Below, piece by piece: positions 46,694 through 59,058 of a stretch of DNA of 64,000 nucleotides. The notes below the pieces were generated by a model. That model was not told the DNA's origin and did no database searches. It saw only the letters and a program-made list of their open reading frames with translations. Source of the stretch: Laburnicola sp. R22_1 (lineage: Eukaryota > Ascomycota > Dothideomycetes > Pleosporales > Didymosphaeriaceae). The position numbers and the translations under genes were made by a program. Each line of letters starts with the position of its first letter. Positions within the stretch are counted from its first letter, which is position 1. The DNA lies in contig JACONQ010000002.1 in assembly GCA_014281115.1 (NCBI GenBank), forward strand, positions 4,278,001 through 4,342,000, written 5' to 3'.

Positions 46694-48495
46694 TTGATGA
46701 TAGCGATGGAGACGCCTCAGAGGCCCCCTCCAGGGGCCTCTACAGTGACTCGCCCCCCAGACCCTGAGTCTGCGCGGCAGACTAACATCCAGCACCCCTC
46801 CAGGAAGCGCCAACAGACCGATGTCCGCCCTCCTAGACGCCTTTCCTTTGGTGGAGGCGTGCCTATCCGCCCAGAAGCTGCTATAGATACAGCAGCCAAC
46901 GCCCTTAACTCCCACCTTACGGCTGCGCGCAAGGCGGCAGAGACCCAGGAGAAAGTCGCAATAGCTATGGCCGAAGCTATCGACCACTGCATCGCTAATC
47001 TTAAGCGCCCAGAGGAGCTGGCGGCTGCCTCTACCCTCCGCAACCGCCTTATACAGACACTGAAAAATTCAGCCACGCCAAGCCTTCGTCCTAATGTAGT
47101 TAGGACCGGCTACGACTCAACAACCACCGCCTACACCACAGACAGCGACAGCGATCTTGCCGCCCAGCCTCAGAGGACATAGGCAAGTGTGGCATCCGCC
47201 TCCCACGGAGACAGCGGATACACGACCACAGCTAGCAGCAGGAAATCCACAACCGCGGCCAAGCGGCAAACTACACCTAGACAGGCAGCAGACCCACGGA
47301 TCTTGCTCACAGTCGCAAACCCGGCCAACCGGCTAGGTCAAACCTCTGCCTTCGCTGTACGAACGGCTATCTGCGCCGCTACAGGGCTCGACCTCAGCGC
47401 TATCCCTACGGCCACAAGGACCCGCACGGGGTGGGCCATCACCCCAGCCTCCAACGACATACGACAGCAACTCATGGAACAGGAAAAGAAGGAATCAATG
47501 ATGAGATCCATTGAAGCTGACAGCGCTGAGTTGCCCATGCGATGGGTTAACTACGCCGTACCTGGAGTACCTAGCAGCTACCGCTCGCTGCTAGGGGAAG
47601 ACGTGCCCTACTCCTCCAGATGGTAGCGGAAGAGGCTTACACGCAGACAAAACAACACCCTACTAACTGCCGCCCCTCCCGACACGGCCCTAATCAATTT
47701 GGACACACCACCTGGATAGTGTCCTTTGAAAAGCCTGCGGCGGCTTTCCGCCTCTTTGGTGCCAGCGACCTATCCCGCGAGATAATCAAGAAGCGGGCTA
47801 TAGAACGCCATGACCCTGGCTGCCAGGGCTACTGCAACGCGGCACGATGCACACGCGCACCCCGCTGCCGCAACTGCGGAAAGAAACCTAGCGAGCACGA
47901 AGGCCCAATAGGAGACAACTGCGCTCACAAGCAACAATGCCCCAACTGCCGCGGCCCACACGCCGCAGACGACCCTACCTGCTTAGTGAAACCCAGGCGG
48001 GTGAACAATCGCATTATCCGACCGACTCGCCGCGAACTGGCGACACTGAGACGCGCCGGACAGAAGGCCTTTGACCAGCTACACAACCTACAGCCTCAAT
48101 CCGAGCTCACCGCCCAGGGCCAAGACACCTCCCCCAGCGGAGAAGACGACACCAGAGAAGAAGCCCCTCTTGACGGCAATGACGCCGCCCCCGCCAGGGC
48201 TAACGTCCAGACAGACACTCAAACTGAACCCGTGCTGACACTACCAGATCAGCCAGAGCAGGAACCGATGGCCCTAAGCCATCGTCCCCCAAGAGGACCT
48301 CGACGCTCGACCCCGTACCCCAACACCGCCTCACGACAAGCGGCCCCACGCTTATCGAGCAGGCCTATGCGATCCTCTGCGCCTATTAGCGGCAGCCTAA
48401 ACCTCGCCGCGCTCTCTGCTAGAAGCGCGAGACAAGAAGATCACACCCAGTCCTCCTCACAGGAGGACCAGACCATGGACGAATCCTCAAGTTAA
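46694..48495 (+). pseudogene. LINE ORF1 (gag-like, CCHC zinc knuckles)
   Basis: The frame starts MMIAMETPQRPPPG, has an Ala-rich helical segment, and is broken by a TAG at 47180-47182 and a frame change at about 47620-47626. The last part contains Cys/His clusters GYCNAARCTRAPRCRNCGKK and CAHKQQCPNCRGPHAADDPTC, matching the zinc knuckles of LINE gag proteins that bind the element's RNA. It ends TAA at 48493-48495, overlapping the ATG of ORF2 by one base. Confidence 0.8.
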
Positions 48496-51400
48496 TGAGG
48501 AACAACCGCCGCAGATTCACCCCACGTAGGGACCCTAACATCAAAGTATACTGGACAAATGTTGGCAGAAGCGGCCCAGCACACACAGCCGCCCTTAAGA
48601 TCGCTTTCACAGAGGGCATCGACATTATTTGCATGCAAGAGCCGGCTACCTGGCCAGGCACACGCACTTCAAACCACCCCGGCTATAACCTCCACCCACC
48701 AGTGGACGGCTGGGACAGCCGGGAGACCTGGGAGGCAGAACGCCCCCAAGTCCTTATCTTTACCCGTAAGGGCAACTGATTGAAAATTACACCACGTACT
48801 CCACTTCATGACCGGGACATGCAGTGGATCGACATTAACAGAATCTCAATACTTAATGCCTACCGGGCGCCACAGACTACGCCCGTTCTCGACTACATTA
48901 CCCACCTCACCCCGCCTAACAGGTGCCTTGCTAGGGGCGACCTCAACGCTAAACACAACATGTTCGAACCTGGTGTCACGACTACACAGGGCGGCGCTGA
49001 ACTGGCCCAATGGGCCACAGACAGCGGCATGGATTACATTGGCGAGCCCGGAGTCTCCACCCACCAGGCGGGACACGTTATAGACCTCTCTTTCTGTAAC
49101 ATCCCCTTTGCTACCACAGCTATACGGTTGGATATGAACTGCGGCTCAGACCACAATATGCTAGTTACCACAATACCCAGCAGAGGACAGGAGCCGCTCG
49201 ACCAGTTCCAATATAGGGTCCCCACTACAAAGCTCCCGTTATTTGTCGACGCTGTCGCTAATAGGATGAAGGGCGCTCCTAGCTCAGACGGGCCACAGAC
49301 CCGCGAGCACGTTGACAGGCGCATCGCTGCCTTAGAAGAAGTCCTTACTAACGCCCTAAAGACGGCAGGCAGGAAGAAAAGAGGCACAGGCCATTCAGCG
49401 CCCTAGTGGACAGACGCCTGCAAACAAGCTTACCGGGCACACTTAAACTCGCTAGACGGCCACACCAGCCAGGGCCCTTCCAAGGAGACGCGCACTTTCC
49501 TAGCGACAGTCCGCAAGGCAAAGAAGGAATACTAGTGACACACTATAGACAACGCAGAAGACAACCAGGAACTCTTCCAAATTATTAATTAGCATAAGCT
49601 AGAACCCACTAGAACCCAGGCGCCAATGGTCTTCAGAGGCATAGAGGCGACTGAAGACAAAGACAAGGCTGAGATGCTTCGACAAGCACTGCTCTGCAGA
49701 TTCACGGCGGAGGACAACCTGCCGGAACCGCCCTCCCCACAAGAGAACCACATCATCCCTTGGGACACGTACCTGTCTATCAAAGAGACGGAGCGCTGCG
49801 TGATTGGGGTCTCCAGCACCTCACTAGGCGCTGATGGCATAACCGTCCGGCTGCTTACAGCATGCTGGAACTACATTGGACAGTACGTCTGCGACATCTA
49901 CCGCGACCTACTTGAACTCGATTACTATCCTGCCGCCTGGACGGACGGGGAGATCGTGTTCATTAAGAAGCTCGGCAAGAAGGACGACACGGTCCCAGGC
50001 TCTATGAGACCCCTCGCCATGCTACTCTGCCTCGGCAAGGGATTTGAAAGGATTGTCGCCCGGCGCATAGCCCACTTAGCTGTGCTGCACGGCGTACTAA
50101 GCCCCCAACACGGGGGGGCTCTGCCAAAAAGGTCAGCCATAGACTTGATTGCCGCCTTCACCCACGAAGTGGAACTGGCCTTCAGCAAAGGCCAGCACGT
50201 CACCATAGTTACTATGGATGTGCTTGGGGCCTTCGACGCCCTCCTTGTTAACCAACTGCTACACCAAATAAAAGAACAAGGCTGGCACCAAAAAGTCCTT
50301 GTGCTTACGCGCAACATTCTTACGAACCAACACATACTTGTTCGCTATGGCCAACACTGATTCAGCCGCCACCCAGTGGCTTGCGGCACCCCACAGGGCT
50401 CGCCCCTTTCACCAGTTATCTACATGCTGTACCTGGCGGAACTCCTCCTCCAGGACACCACACTGCAATTCGGATATGCTAATGACATCTGCCTATACAG
50501 AGCCTCGCACAGCCTCAACCTTAATGTTAAACAACTCGCCAAAGACGTCCGCAAGATTAACGGATATGGCGCGGACAATAAGATCGCTTTCTTACTAGAC
50601 AAGCTCGAAATGATCCACCTTACACGGCAGAAAGGAGACTACGCTCCTCCCTGTACTGTCGACGAGAACCTCACCATACACCCCATTCTCCCCACGAGTG
50701 AGAACGGGGCCTTGCGCTGGCTGGGCGTGTGGTTTGACAGGAAGCTGACCTTCAAGGCCCACGTCGCGACTCGCGCCGCCAAGACAAGGGTGGTCGCACA
50801 TCACATCCGCAGCCTAGCTCGGATCAAACACGGCCCCCCACCGGGGTCCCTCCGCAAGGCGGTGATCGCCTGCGTCCTCCCACGGCTCCTGTACGGCGCG
50901 GAGGCCTGGTACGGAGGCAGGACAAAGCCCTCCAGAATCACGTGCCAATCGAGAAGCGCTGTGGTAAGCACCCGACTGGGCTGGCACATTGACGCACTCG
51001 ACAAAGTCCTCAAGCAGGCATGTAGAGCCGTCGTACCGGCCTATCGGACCACACCCACCACCGCCGTCTTTAGGGACGCAGGTCTCCCTTCAGCGGCAGT
51101 GGCACTTGAGACATGCAAGCTTCGCTTCGCAGCACACCTGCTAACGATTGACGATAAGCACCCGCTAACTGCTAGAACCCTCCTGCCCACAGTTAGAAGA
51201 GGCCGAGGCGCAGGCCTCCCACAGAGAGCCCGCTCGAAGGTACAGCAACTCGCACAGATCTTCGACCCAGTACCCCAACCGGAGTTCCGCGCCCCCCACT
51301 ACTCCCGCGGGAGCCGCGCCGACCCCACAGGCCGAGTGGCCAAGAAGGACGCCGCCCGTCACTTCAAGGAGTGGTGGGCTCTCCTCCCGCCGACCGCTAT

Positions 51401-52190
51401 CACCGTCTTCTCAGACGGCTCCGAACAATGGATTGACGGCGTCAAGCACGTCACGTACGGCTACGCCGTATACGAAGGGCAGGCCCTCACCCTGCAGGGC
51501 AACGGCTCCCTCAACCCCAGGTCCCACGTTTTCGATGCCGAAGCTGTCGGCGCGTGGCGAGGACTCGCCCACACGCTCAATACGCCCGCCTACTGGCTGA
51601 GACGCATATACATGTGCATTGACAACACTTCTGTTATATGGTGCATAAGAGGCAACCCGTCCCCCTCCTCGCAGTGGGCGTTCGTCAGGTGCCAGGAGAC
51701 AATGGAGAACTTGGACATCGCTGTCCGGTGGGCCCCAGGTCACTGCGAAATAGAAGGGAATGAATTGGCGGACCAGCTAGCCGACGACGCAGCAAAGTCC
51801 CCTCGACCTCCATACGGCATGGCAGCTGAGCCTACGGTCTCAGGCCTTAAGTCAGACGTTCGCGCCTACACTAGGAGCGCTGAGATGGACTGGTGGCGCG
51901 CCCGCTCGCCTAAGTTGTCTAAATGGTACATGCAGTGGGACCTCACTTACCGCCCTGCGAAACAGCCAAAGGAGCTCACCCTCCAACGACCGACGCTTGC
52001 TAAGCTGTTGTCCATGCGCACCCGCCACGGACACTACGCCTGGTACCATAAGAAGTTCAGGCACGAAGACGCCGTCACAGAATGCCCCTGCGGGGCAGAC
52101 CTGGCGCCCGACCACATTGTACACTGCCCACGATCAGTTCGAAAGTTCCGCTACTGGCCGAAACGGCCAGCGTGCCCCCAGCACCACTAG
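48495..52190 (+). pseudogene. LINE ORF2 (endonuclease, reverse transcriptase, RNase H), inactivated
   Basis: One frame of 1232 codons without frameshift. The APE-like endonuclease shows NVGRSGPAH, ICMQEPATW, GDLNAKHNMFEPG and GSDHNMLV; reverse transcriptase shows SLGADGITVRLL, MRPLAMLLCLGKGFERIVARR, VTMDVLGAFDALL and CGTPQGSPLSPVIYML; RNase H shows VFSDGSEQWIDG, DNTSVIWC and GHCEIEGNELADQLADDA; a CCHC-type tail follows (CPCGADLAPDHIVHC). Stops lie at 48777, 49404, about 49534-49539 (two), 49587 and 50358; those near 49536 and at 49587 fit TGG or CGA originals (EY**HTID, IIN*HKLE), and 50358 fits CGA in QH*FSRHP. The RT active site reads YANDI instead of YADDI, a G-to-A change that removes a catalytic Asp. 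Confidence 0.88.
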
Positions 52191-52773
52191 GGAGGGCGTG
52201 GAATACCTGAAGGCACTTGAGCCAAAAGATTTCCAACTTCTACTTGAACTTATTAACCCTTCAGAAGATTAACACTTAGCAACAAAAAGCTACCTTTTAT
52301 TCTTAGGCTTAACTTACACTATATGGACAGCTCCTCTAGCGCCAACTCCGTTAGAGCTCCCAGCAGGCGTGTCTCTCCCCGTCAACTTGCTACACGCGGC
52401 AACTCCCTACCTACTCTCCACTCTCCTTATCCCTCCCTTCCTTTTCTAGCTACTCTCCTTACCTATTCTTACTAGTTACACGCTAAAGTCTTAGCACTTT
52501 TCGATACAGTTTCAGGGCAGCCGAAGCTGCCCCTACTTTAGTTTTAGTTTACATGTATAATAGATACACCCTGACACCTTAGCCTATAGGCAAGAAGACA
52601 AAGATTTAGCCCCCGCATGGAGGGGGGCGGACTCTTACGAGCCGCTGCAAGAGATGGCGATAGCTTCACAGCAAGAAACGCCTTCACCATTTTGGCTGGC
52701 TCCAAAACGGTTGCTCGGCGCGTCCCCATGCCCCATGGGAGGCTAGAACATTGCGTTCCTGGACGTTAATCAA

Positions 52774-52791
52774 TACTACTACTACTACTAT
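52774..52791 (+). repeat. (TAC)n tail at LINE 3' end
   Basis: About five tandem TAC units mark the probable 3' terminus of the LINE; I-group LINEs often end in short microsatellites rather than poly(A). Confidence 0.6.
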
Positions 52792-53635
52792 ACCAATTCA
52801 TCCATCCACCCTCCAACCCCCCAAGTATACCCCCCTTCCCCCACAATTGTGACAACCTCCTCCCTCCCATCTACAATCCTAACTTAACTTAACCTAACAT
52901 AAACCCACCACACTCTAAATATAATCACTAAATCCTATACCTACCACGCTCACAAAAAAAAAAAAAAACTAACACGTTACTAACGAATACAGCACTACAA
53001 TATACGCACTATTTTAACTAGCATTACCTTTTAGTCTAGATATGCACTACGACGCGCAATACCCCATCTTCTTGACATACATACACAACAGCAACTCCCT
53101 CATATCTCATCCTATCCCATCTCCCTAAACCAACCTATTTCCCCACCCAACAAACAATTTACACGCATTCATGAGACCCCTAGGGACAAGCATAGGCAAG
53201 CAATGCTCTACGTTCCATCGGTTCATTCCATCTATCCAATTAGCCATAACATGACGGACGCTCATCACCCACCGACCACCGCCTGCCTACTACCTACTTC
53301 CGCTCGTTCCATCCGGAAGGGAGATATTCCAAGCTTACACCTACCTCCTTCCCCCTCACAGCGTTAAGAGAACAACCCGTGACAGAGAGCGAAGACGTCT
53401 GCTGTCGCGTGCGTTCAACAAAACGAGCCGCTGGGGTACTTCACACACCAGCAAGCCATGACGCCACCCAAGTGAGGCAGTCCTCTAGGCCGCCTAGCAC
53501 CACACCGCCGGGACTTATTTCCCCAGCCGCGCGACTGAGCCATGCTATGTCATCGTTTCGTGGTAACCAATGTATCATTACTTGCTTGGTACGCTCCGCT
53601 CGCGCGAAACGAAATTCTCCGCTTGATTTGTTCGT
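52792..53635. other. intergenic region with 15-base A-run
   Basis: Pyrimidine/A-rich sequence with an A-run near 52953-52967 and no coding-like frame. The right part is 3' flank of the histidine kinase gene. Confidence 0.4.
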
Positions 53636-56600
53636 TCAACCAGGCGCGCCCGCACTCGCACTCGCACTCGGTTCGACAGACGACGGCGCAACCACAACCT
53701 GCGGCACAAGCTCTTTCATCATATGCACAAGCTCAGCAGCTTTAAACGGCTTCTGCATCACTCGGTCCTAAAGTCATCAATCAGCCGGCTTCCCATCTTC
53801 ATCACCAACCAAACCAAATACATACCGCGCCTGCCGCAATCGCAGTATTAATCTGTTCCTGCCGCACGTTCGCCGTAACCGCAATAATAGGCAATCGCGC
53901 GCCATTCCGACCATCGATATGCATGGCCCGCCCTACCAGCCCCTCGCCCTCCAACTCGCGCTTGCGAATCGCGCGAGTCGCCTCAAGGCCGTTCAGCACC
54001 GGCATCTCCGAATCCATCAGCACGATATCGAACACCTTCTTCTCGAGTTTCTCCAGTGCTTCAAGGCCATGGTTGGCCACTTCAACAATGCATCCCGCCT
54101 TCTTGAGCTGTTTGCCGAGAACCTGCTGGTTGATGACGTTGTCTTCGACGAGAAGTACCTGCAAGTGCTGCTGCGTTGGCCTTCCACCGCTGCTTTCGTG
54201 GAGTTTGCGAAGCGTCTCGGGTCTGCGTTCGACGCGCCGAGTTTTGACGTAGAATCCGAACGTGGAGCCCTCGCCCGCTACAGAGGAAACCCCAATTTCG
54301 CCGCCTTGCTTCTCGGCCAGCTCTTTGCCTAAGTAGGGAGATGGTTAGCGAACGCATCACGGGTACTGTCACGCTGGGACTCCTCACTGATAAATAATCC
54401 AAGCCCGCTGCCGCCGTATTTGACGTGCGTCTTCATGCTCGCCTGCCGAAATTTTTCAAACACCTTGTGAATCTCTTTCCTTCCTAATCCGATGCCAGAA
54501 TCTTGCACGGTAAAGGTTAGATAGACTTCCTCTCCATTTCCCCATTCAGGACCGGATGTCACGTCATCGTAGTCTTTGCTCCTCGATGCCCAGAATGTGT
54601 TTTCATCGAATAAGGAACGCGGCTCGGCCAACGTAGCACCAAAGTAGACCGAAATCGCTGGGTCTTTCGACGGTTTGACAAATTTGATCGCATTGGTAAG
54701 GAGGTTGATAAAAATCTGCGTGACGCGCGAAGGATCAAGATATACATGATCGATTTTGAGCCGCGAAACGGATGGATCCGGAGTAGCACTGTAGTGGATG
54801 TTGTTCGACTTCAATTCTGCTTGGAAGATGCTAGAGATCGAGCTAACCAACTTCGCAGGACGTACGGCGCTCGGTGTTATAGAGAGCAGCATGGAGTCCA
54901 ATTTACTTAGCGTAAGGACGTCATCAATTATCCGCTTCTGGTGGTTCGCGCATTGCATAATGGTGTTTGCTGAAGCAAGATTCTCGTCGAACCCCTCGAG
55001 TAAGGGCTCCGGTATCTCATCAGGTCCGGCACGACACTCCTCAATGGAGTTAACGATGCTGTCAGCACAATGCATGATGGCACTGAGGGGATTTCGCATC
55101 TCATGAGAGACGACGTCGATGAACGCTTCCTGTTGTCTCTTTGCTTCCCGCGCCTCGGCCGCCAACCGCGCCTGGAAGTTTTGAGCCCACTTAAGCCGTG
55201 AGATATCGGTAGTACATGCCATTATGGATTTGACCTCGCCTTCCTCACGATAGGGAAAGGCTAGAACCTGGACTTGGACGTGTTCCGCATCGCCGTTGGG
55301 TGTGGTGAAAAGCCGCTTCAGTCGCACCTCGAGAGAAACGTGATTCACGCCTGACTTGAGGGTTTCCCACGCCTCTTTTACTCTAGCGAGGTCTTCATCA
55401 AGGTATACGTCCCAGGATCTGAACGGTCCGCGCTGCTCTTCCGCAGACAGGCCAGATAAGGCATAGTGATGATCGTTGGCCCATATGAGATGACCATCCA
55501 GACTCGTGTGGACCATGCCAACCGACGCATGCTCGACGAGATGGCGCACTGTCATATCGCTAATCGCCAGATCATTCTCGAGCTGCTGCTGACGCTTCCT
55601 GTTTTTGGCCGTGATGGCAGCCGCAGACATGATGCTCGACACCATGCGGTTGAGGTCTTTCAGGAACTGTTGACAGACGGCGTCCATTGGTCGACACGGG
55701 TTCGTTCCGACAATGAGGTAGCCAACGATGCGTGTCCCGCGTGTGATGGGCAGGATGGCAATCTTTGTCGAGGGCAATCCAAACCCTGCCCAGGACACGC
55801 AATCGAAGCGCTCATCGTAACTGATGGTTATGATTTCGGACCCAGCGCGGCGACAATCTGGTATCAGTCCCTCATTGCTGTTGAGGGGCTGGTTGTCCAC
55901 TATCAAGTTGTGGCCTTTCGGCAGGCCGTAATGGCCGCGAAGCCGCAAAACGCTCTCTGCCGAGGTGTCGTCGAACTCGTATAGCATTGCGAGGGGCAGG
56001 TCGTTGCCATCGGTCGCCAGTATCTCGAGGATCTGGCTGCAGGCGCTGGCAGGGTCGAACTCTGGCATAGAAGCTAGTCGGTTCAGCAGCATGGTACGTC
56101 GGTCGGCCAGCCGCTGGCTTGTGACTTCGAAGAGCGAATTGTAGAAGCCCTGGGGACGCGTGGTGGGCCCGTCGCCGATGGGTACGAAGTTGCCGGTGAA
56201 GAAAGCTCTGCTTCTGTCAGTGGCCACGCTCATACCCGCAGACTACATGTATGATTGGTGAGCTCACTCCTCGGTCCATCCTCCTCGTTGGACCATGGTA
56301 GCACCCTCATGGCTATAGTCAGCACCCACACCCGTGCTCCGAGCTTTGTCGAAGTAGTCCTTGACGCCTGGCCACAGATCCGGATAGCCATCTTGAAAGG
56401 TGGATCCCATCCTAGAGGGCGTGACACGATCAGCCAAGTTCGTTGTAATGCACGGCACCCCGGGCACGGCTTACAGCTTGGGATGGGCAGCCTGGGCGAG
56501 CGGGGCATAGTGCTCATTGTAGATGGCGGTCATGGAATCGCCCCTGTGTTGTTAGCCCGCGTTCTCGTCGACATGTACAGGTAGGTACAGGCGGCATACC

Positions 56601-56835
56601 ACCAGATGCACGCTGCCCTCGAGTCTGCGAAGAGCATGCGCGTAAACAAGCGCAGCGTGGCATCCCATTGCGAGAGTGGGCCCAGGGCGCTTCTGCCCCA
56701 ATCCGTCTCGCGGAAGAAGCGGACATGGTCGGTCTGGGGCAGGTCCAGCGTCCAGTCGTCGCACTCCTCGTTGGCGTCGTCGTCGGGGGGCGGGGTCGGA
56801 GGGTCCAGCGTCTGGGGAGGAGGAGGAGGACTCAT
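53636..56835 (-). CDS. hybrid histidine kinase (PAS, HisKA, HATPase, REC)
   Basis: Six exons: 56835-56600, 56543-56475, 56411-56268, 56213-54388, 54328-53826 and 53767-53636. All five introns are GT-AG, 54-63 nt, and the sum is 2910 nt, giving 969 residues. After a Pro-rich start come FFRETDWGRSALGP and CIWWGDSMTAIYNEHYAP (N-terminal PAS-like sensor), a GAF-like region around residues 200-350, a PAS domain (about 371-493, HASVGMVHTSLDGHLIWAND), HisKA with FIDVVSHEMRNPLSA (His520), HATPase with NLLTNAIKF, DSGIGLGRKEI and GGSGLGLFIS, and a receiver domain with QVLLVEDN and IVLMDSEMP (phospho-Asp about 863). It should autophosphorylate and pass phosphate through Ypd1-type HPt protein to response regulators. 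No membrane segment is visible, so it is probably cytosolic. The signal sensed is unknown. Confidence 0.93.
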
Positions 56836-58080
56836 GGGGAGGATAATGCGTGCGGCATGTCTACCGCCATCGTGGCTTTACGAAGTCAGAGGTCGCCGCA
56901 TCTAATAAGCAATGCACCAGCACGTCCAGCTTGGCTGCAGATTGGCGAGTGGATGTGCTGCCGATCATCCGGCCAGATCATCCGGCAGTCTTTGAAGCTT
57001 TTGGATAGATGATCCCATCCGGGACTAGTCTGAATAGACGCCCACGTGACGTCGTACCTCCCGAGGTCCCGAGGTCCCGAGGCCCCAATGTCCCACTCCA
57101 TAGTAGTCCATACCTAAGCGTCACGCTGCGACTGCATCATGGTGAGAGTGCCGCGAGAGAGGCATGCTGCCGTGGGCTACAGGTGGTGCGTTAAATGCGG
57201 TACAGTGATTGCCACGACCAGAGTCGCACCTGCCCTTGAACCTCAACCATGATGTCAGTGGCCCGAAGCGTAAACAGAGCAAAACACAACAAGCAAAGGC
57301 CAATCGCATACGAAAACGCTCTCTACAATGAGTCGTATCAACGAACTCGCCGATCCACGACGCGCAAGCCTTTTGTTGGCAGTAGCTCTCCCCAAGTAGC
57401 TAGCGTTGTTACAGGGGTTCTACCCCTAGCCTTGCCTCCTTGTTTGGCCAGTGTTTGACAGGGGGTCTGCCCTATCCTCACCTCCACAGTGAGGATAGGA
57501 CAACAACTTACAACCAGAATCTTTGACTATCTATTTATTACTGTTTACCGTGTATACACGACCCGACGTGGAACCAACACCTTTCAAAGCAGCCACGACC
57601 ACTTTCGAGCCACCAGGAAGCTATCGCGAACATGAACCTGTCCATTCTGCATCCCCGCCGTTATACAGCGTCGCGGTATGCGCCTTCAAGTCCGCAGGAA
57701 TCCCTTCTTCAAGGCACCAATCCAGAGACAGCCCGTTTGCGGTCGCCGTCTAAGTAAACCTCGACTCTGCATTCGTTTTCTTGCGCAGATACTCTTGCGT
57801 CGCAGCTTTGGGCGCGCAAACAGGTAGTTGCACGCACAGGGCATTTTGCGTGTCCCTTTGACGGAAATTTCGACTATGGATATTGTGCAGTGATGCAATG
57901 GTTTATTGTTTGTATCTCTTTGTAGATACTAGCAGCAATTGCCCTTAGGTTACTCTGCGTCGCGGTCGCCGCACGCACCTTTGTCCCCCCCCCCCGTCCT
58001 TTTAAAGGACCCGTGTCGCGTTGTTGTTTTGTCGTCGTTGTTGTTACTACTAGCATATCCATATAGTGTTGCAAGTAATA
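56836..58080. other. intergenic region, with 11-bp hairpin at 57471-57499
   Basis: Upstream region of the kinase gene. Perfect arms CCTATCCTCAC (57471-57481) and GTGAGGATAGG (57489-57499) could form a short stem-loop. Nothing else recognised. Confidence 0.4.
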
Positions 58081-58704
58081 AGTAGGTAGAGGTACTATTG
58101 CGTGTACTTCTTATTCTCTTTAATAATTATTAGTTATATATAGTAATATATAGTAAGATTGTAGTTAGCTTTAAAGTCCTCCTTTAGCTAGCAAAGGTCT
58201 TAGAGCTCCGCTGCGTACGCCGCGTACGCTAGACTATTATAAAGTAACTGTTTATATAGCAGCTATAGGCTAATCTCCTTAAGTTAGATAATTTAGAGAT
58301 TAGTCTACACCTAGTGCAGAGCTAGTAGGCCTTTTATATGCTATATACTTATCTTTTTAAATATGCCTTTTAGCGTCTTAGTATACCCTTTAGCTTAGCT
58401 GCCCTAGTAGGCGTAAAGGCAGGGCGCGTTAACTTCTAGAGTAATTCTAATATAGTAAAGGAAGGAGGTAGAGAATGCGATAAGTAAGTGTTACTAGGTA
58501 TTTGAACCTATAGTGCGGACTTGCGGGGAGCTAGTTAATAGTTAACAGTTCTGCTTATAGTAATGCGTTATATATACTTATAGCTTATAAGTATAGAGTA
58601 ATTACTAATATATATATAGGTATAGTGCACTAAAATAATATTATGTAATTAATAACTAAGCGTATGCGATATAGCCAGCTGACGTCCCTCTTGGTGAGAA
58701 TAGC
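58081..58704. repeat. AT-rich repeat relic
   Basis: TpA-dense sequence like the large island, with a sharp left border after a C-run and a right border inside the truncated NmrA-like gene. Probably a RIP-mutated transposon fragment; no family identified. Confidence 0.55.
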
Positions 58705-59058
58705 CTAATGAAAACGAATAAAAAAAATTTGCGTGTCCATACCAAACTCAGCCAGGATGAAGCGCTTTACGTCTGCTTGCACGGAGGCGTCGATGAGTGG
58801 ATTCTGACTTCCTATCGCGGAGGTAGCTAGGCAGGAGACGACGACTTGCATCCCGTGTAAAGCTGGCGCTAGGGAGTTCACAGAAGTGAAGTCTACTTCT
58901 TTGATGATGAGGTTGGGATGCGGTTGGAGCTTGGAGGAGTTTCCGGCACCGGCCCGGGAAAGGACTGTGACGCTGTATTCTGCGGCGAGGAGGGCTTTGA
59001 GAATTGGACGGCCGAGGTTTCCGGTGGCGCCGGCGAGGGCGATTTCGGTGCCGGACAG
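58705..59058 (-). pseudogene. truncated NmrA-like / isoflavone-reductase-like gene (N-terminal third)
   Basis: The minus-strand frame reads SGTEIALAGATGNLGRPILK, the NAD(P)-binding GxxGxxG Rossmann start of NmrA-like proteins, then VLSRAGAGNSSKL, VDFTSVNSLAPALHGMQVVV, SCLATSAIGSQNPLIDASVQ and AGVKRFI-type VKRFILAEFGMDT. It then runs within six codons into AT-rich DNA and stops at 58705. Complete members have about 300 residues; only 118 codons remain. The codon where the family usually has the initiator Met is CTG (59056-59058), and no in-frame ATG lies just upstream. It is a broken gene: 3' end replaced, start probably lost. Confidence 0.7.

Larger units (their letters stand above)
46694..52791 (+). 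mobile_element. non-LTR retrotransposon (LINE, Tad1/I-like), degenerate
   Basis: Two plus-strand reading frames, gag-like ORF1 and APE-RT-RNase H ORF2, are followed by about 600 bases of 3' UTR and a (TAC)n tail at 52774-52791. This order, with RNase H after RT, fits fungal Tad1-type or related I-group LINEs. GC content is near normal, so RIP has been light, but ORF2 carries several RIP-type stops. The 5' border is uncertain. Confidence 0.85.

Noticed and set aside
56230..56233. ATG at 56233 as start of the histidine kinase
   Set aside because: It lies in an intron; splicing 56268 to 56213 joins upstream exons in frame with conserved sensor sequence.
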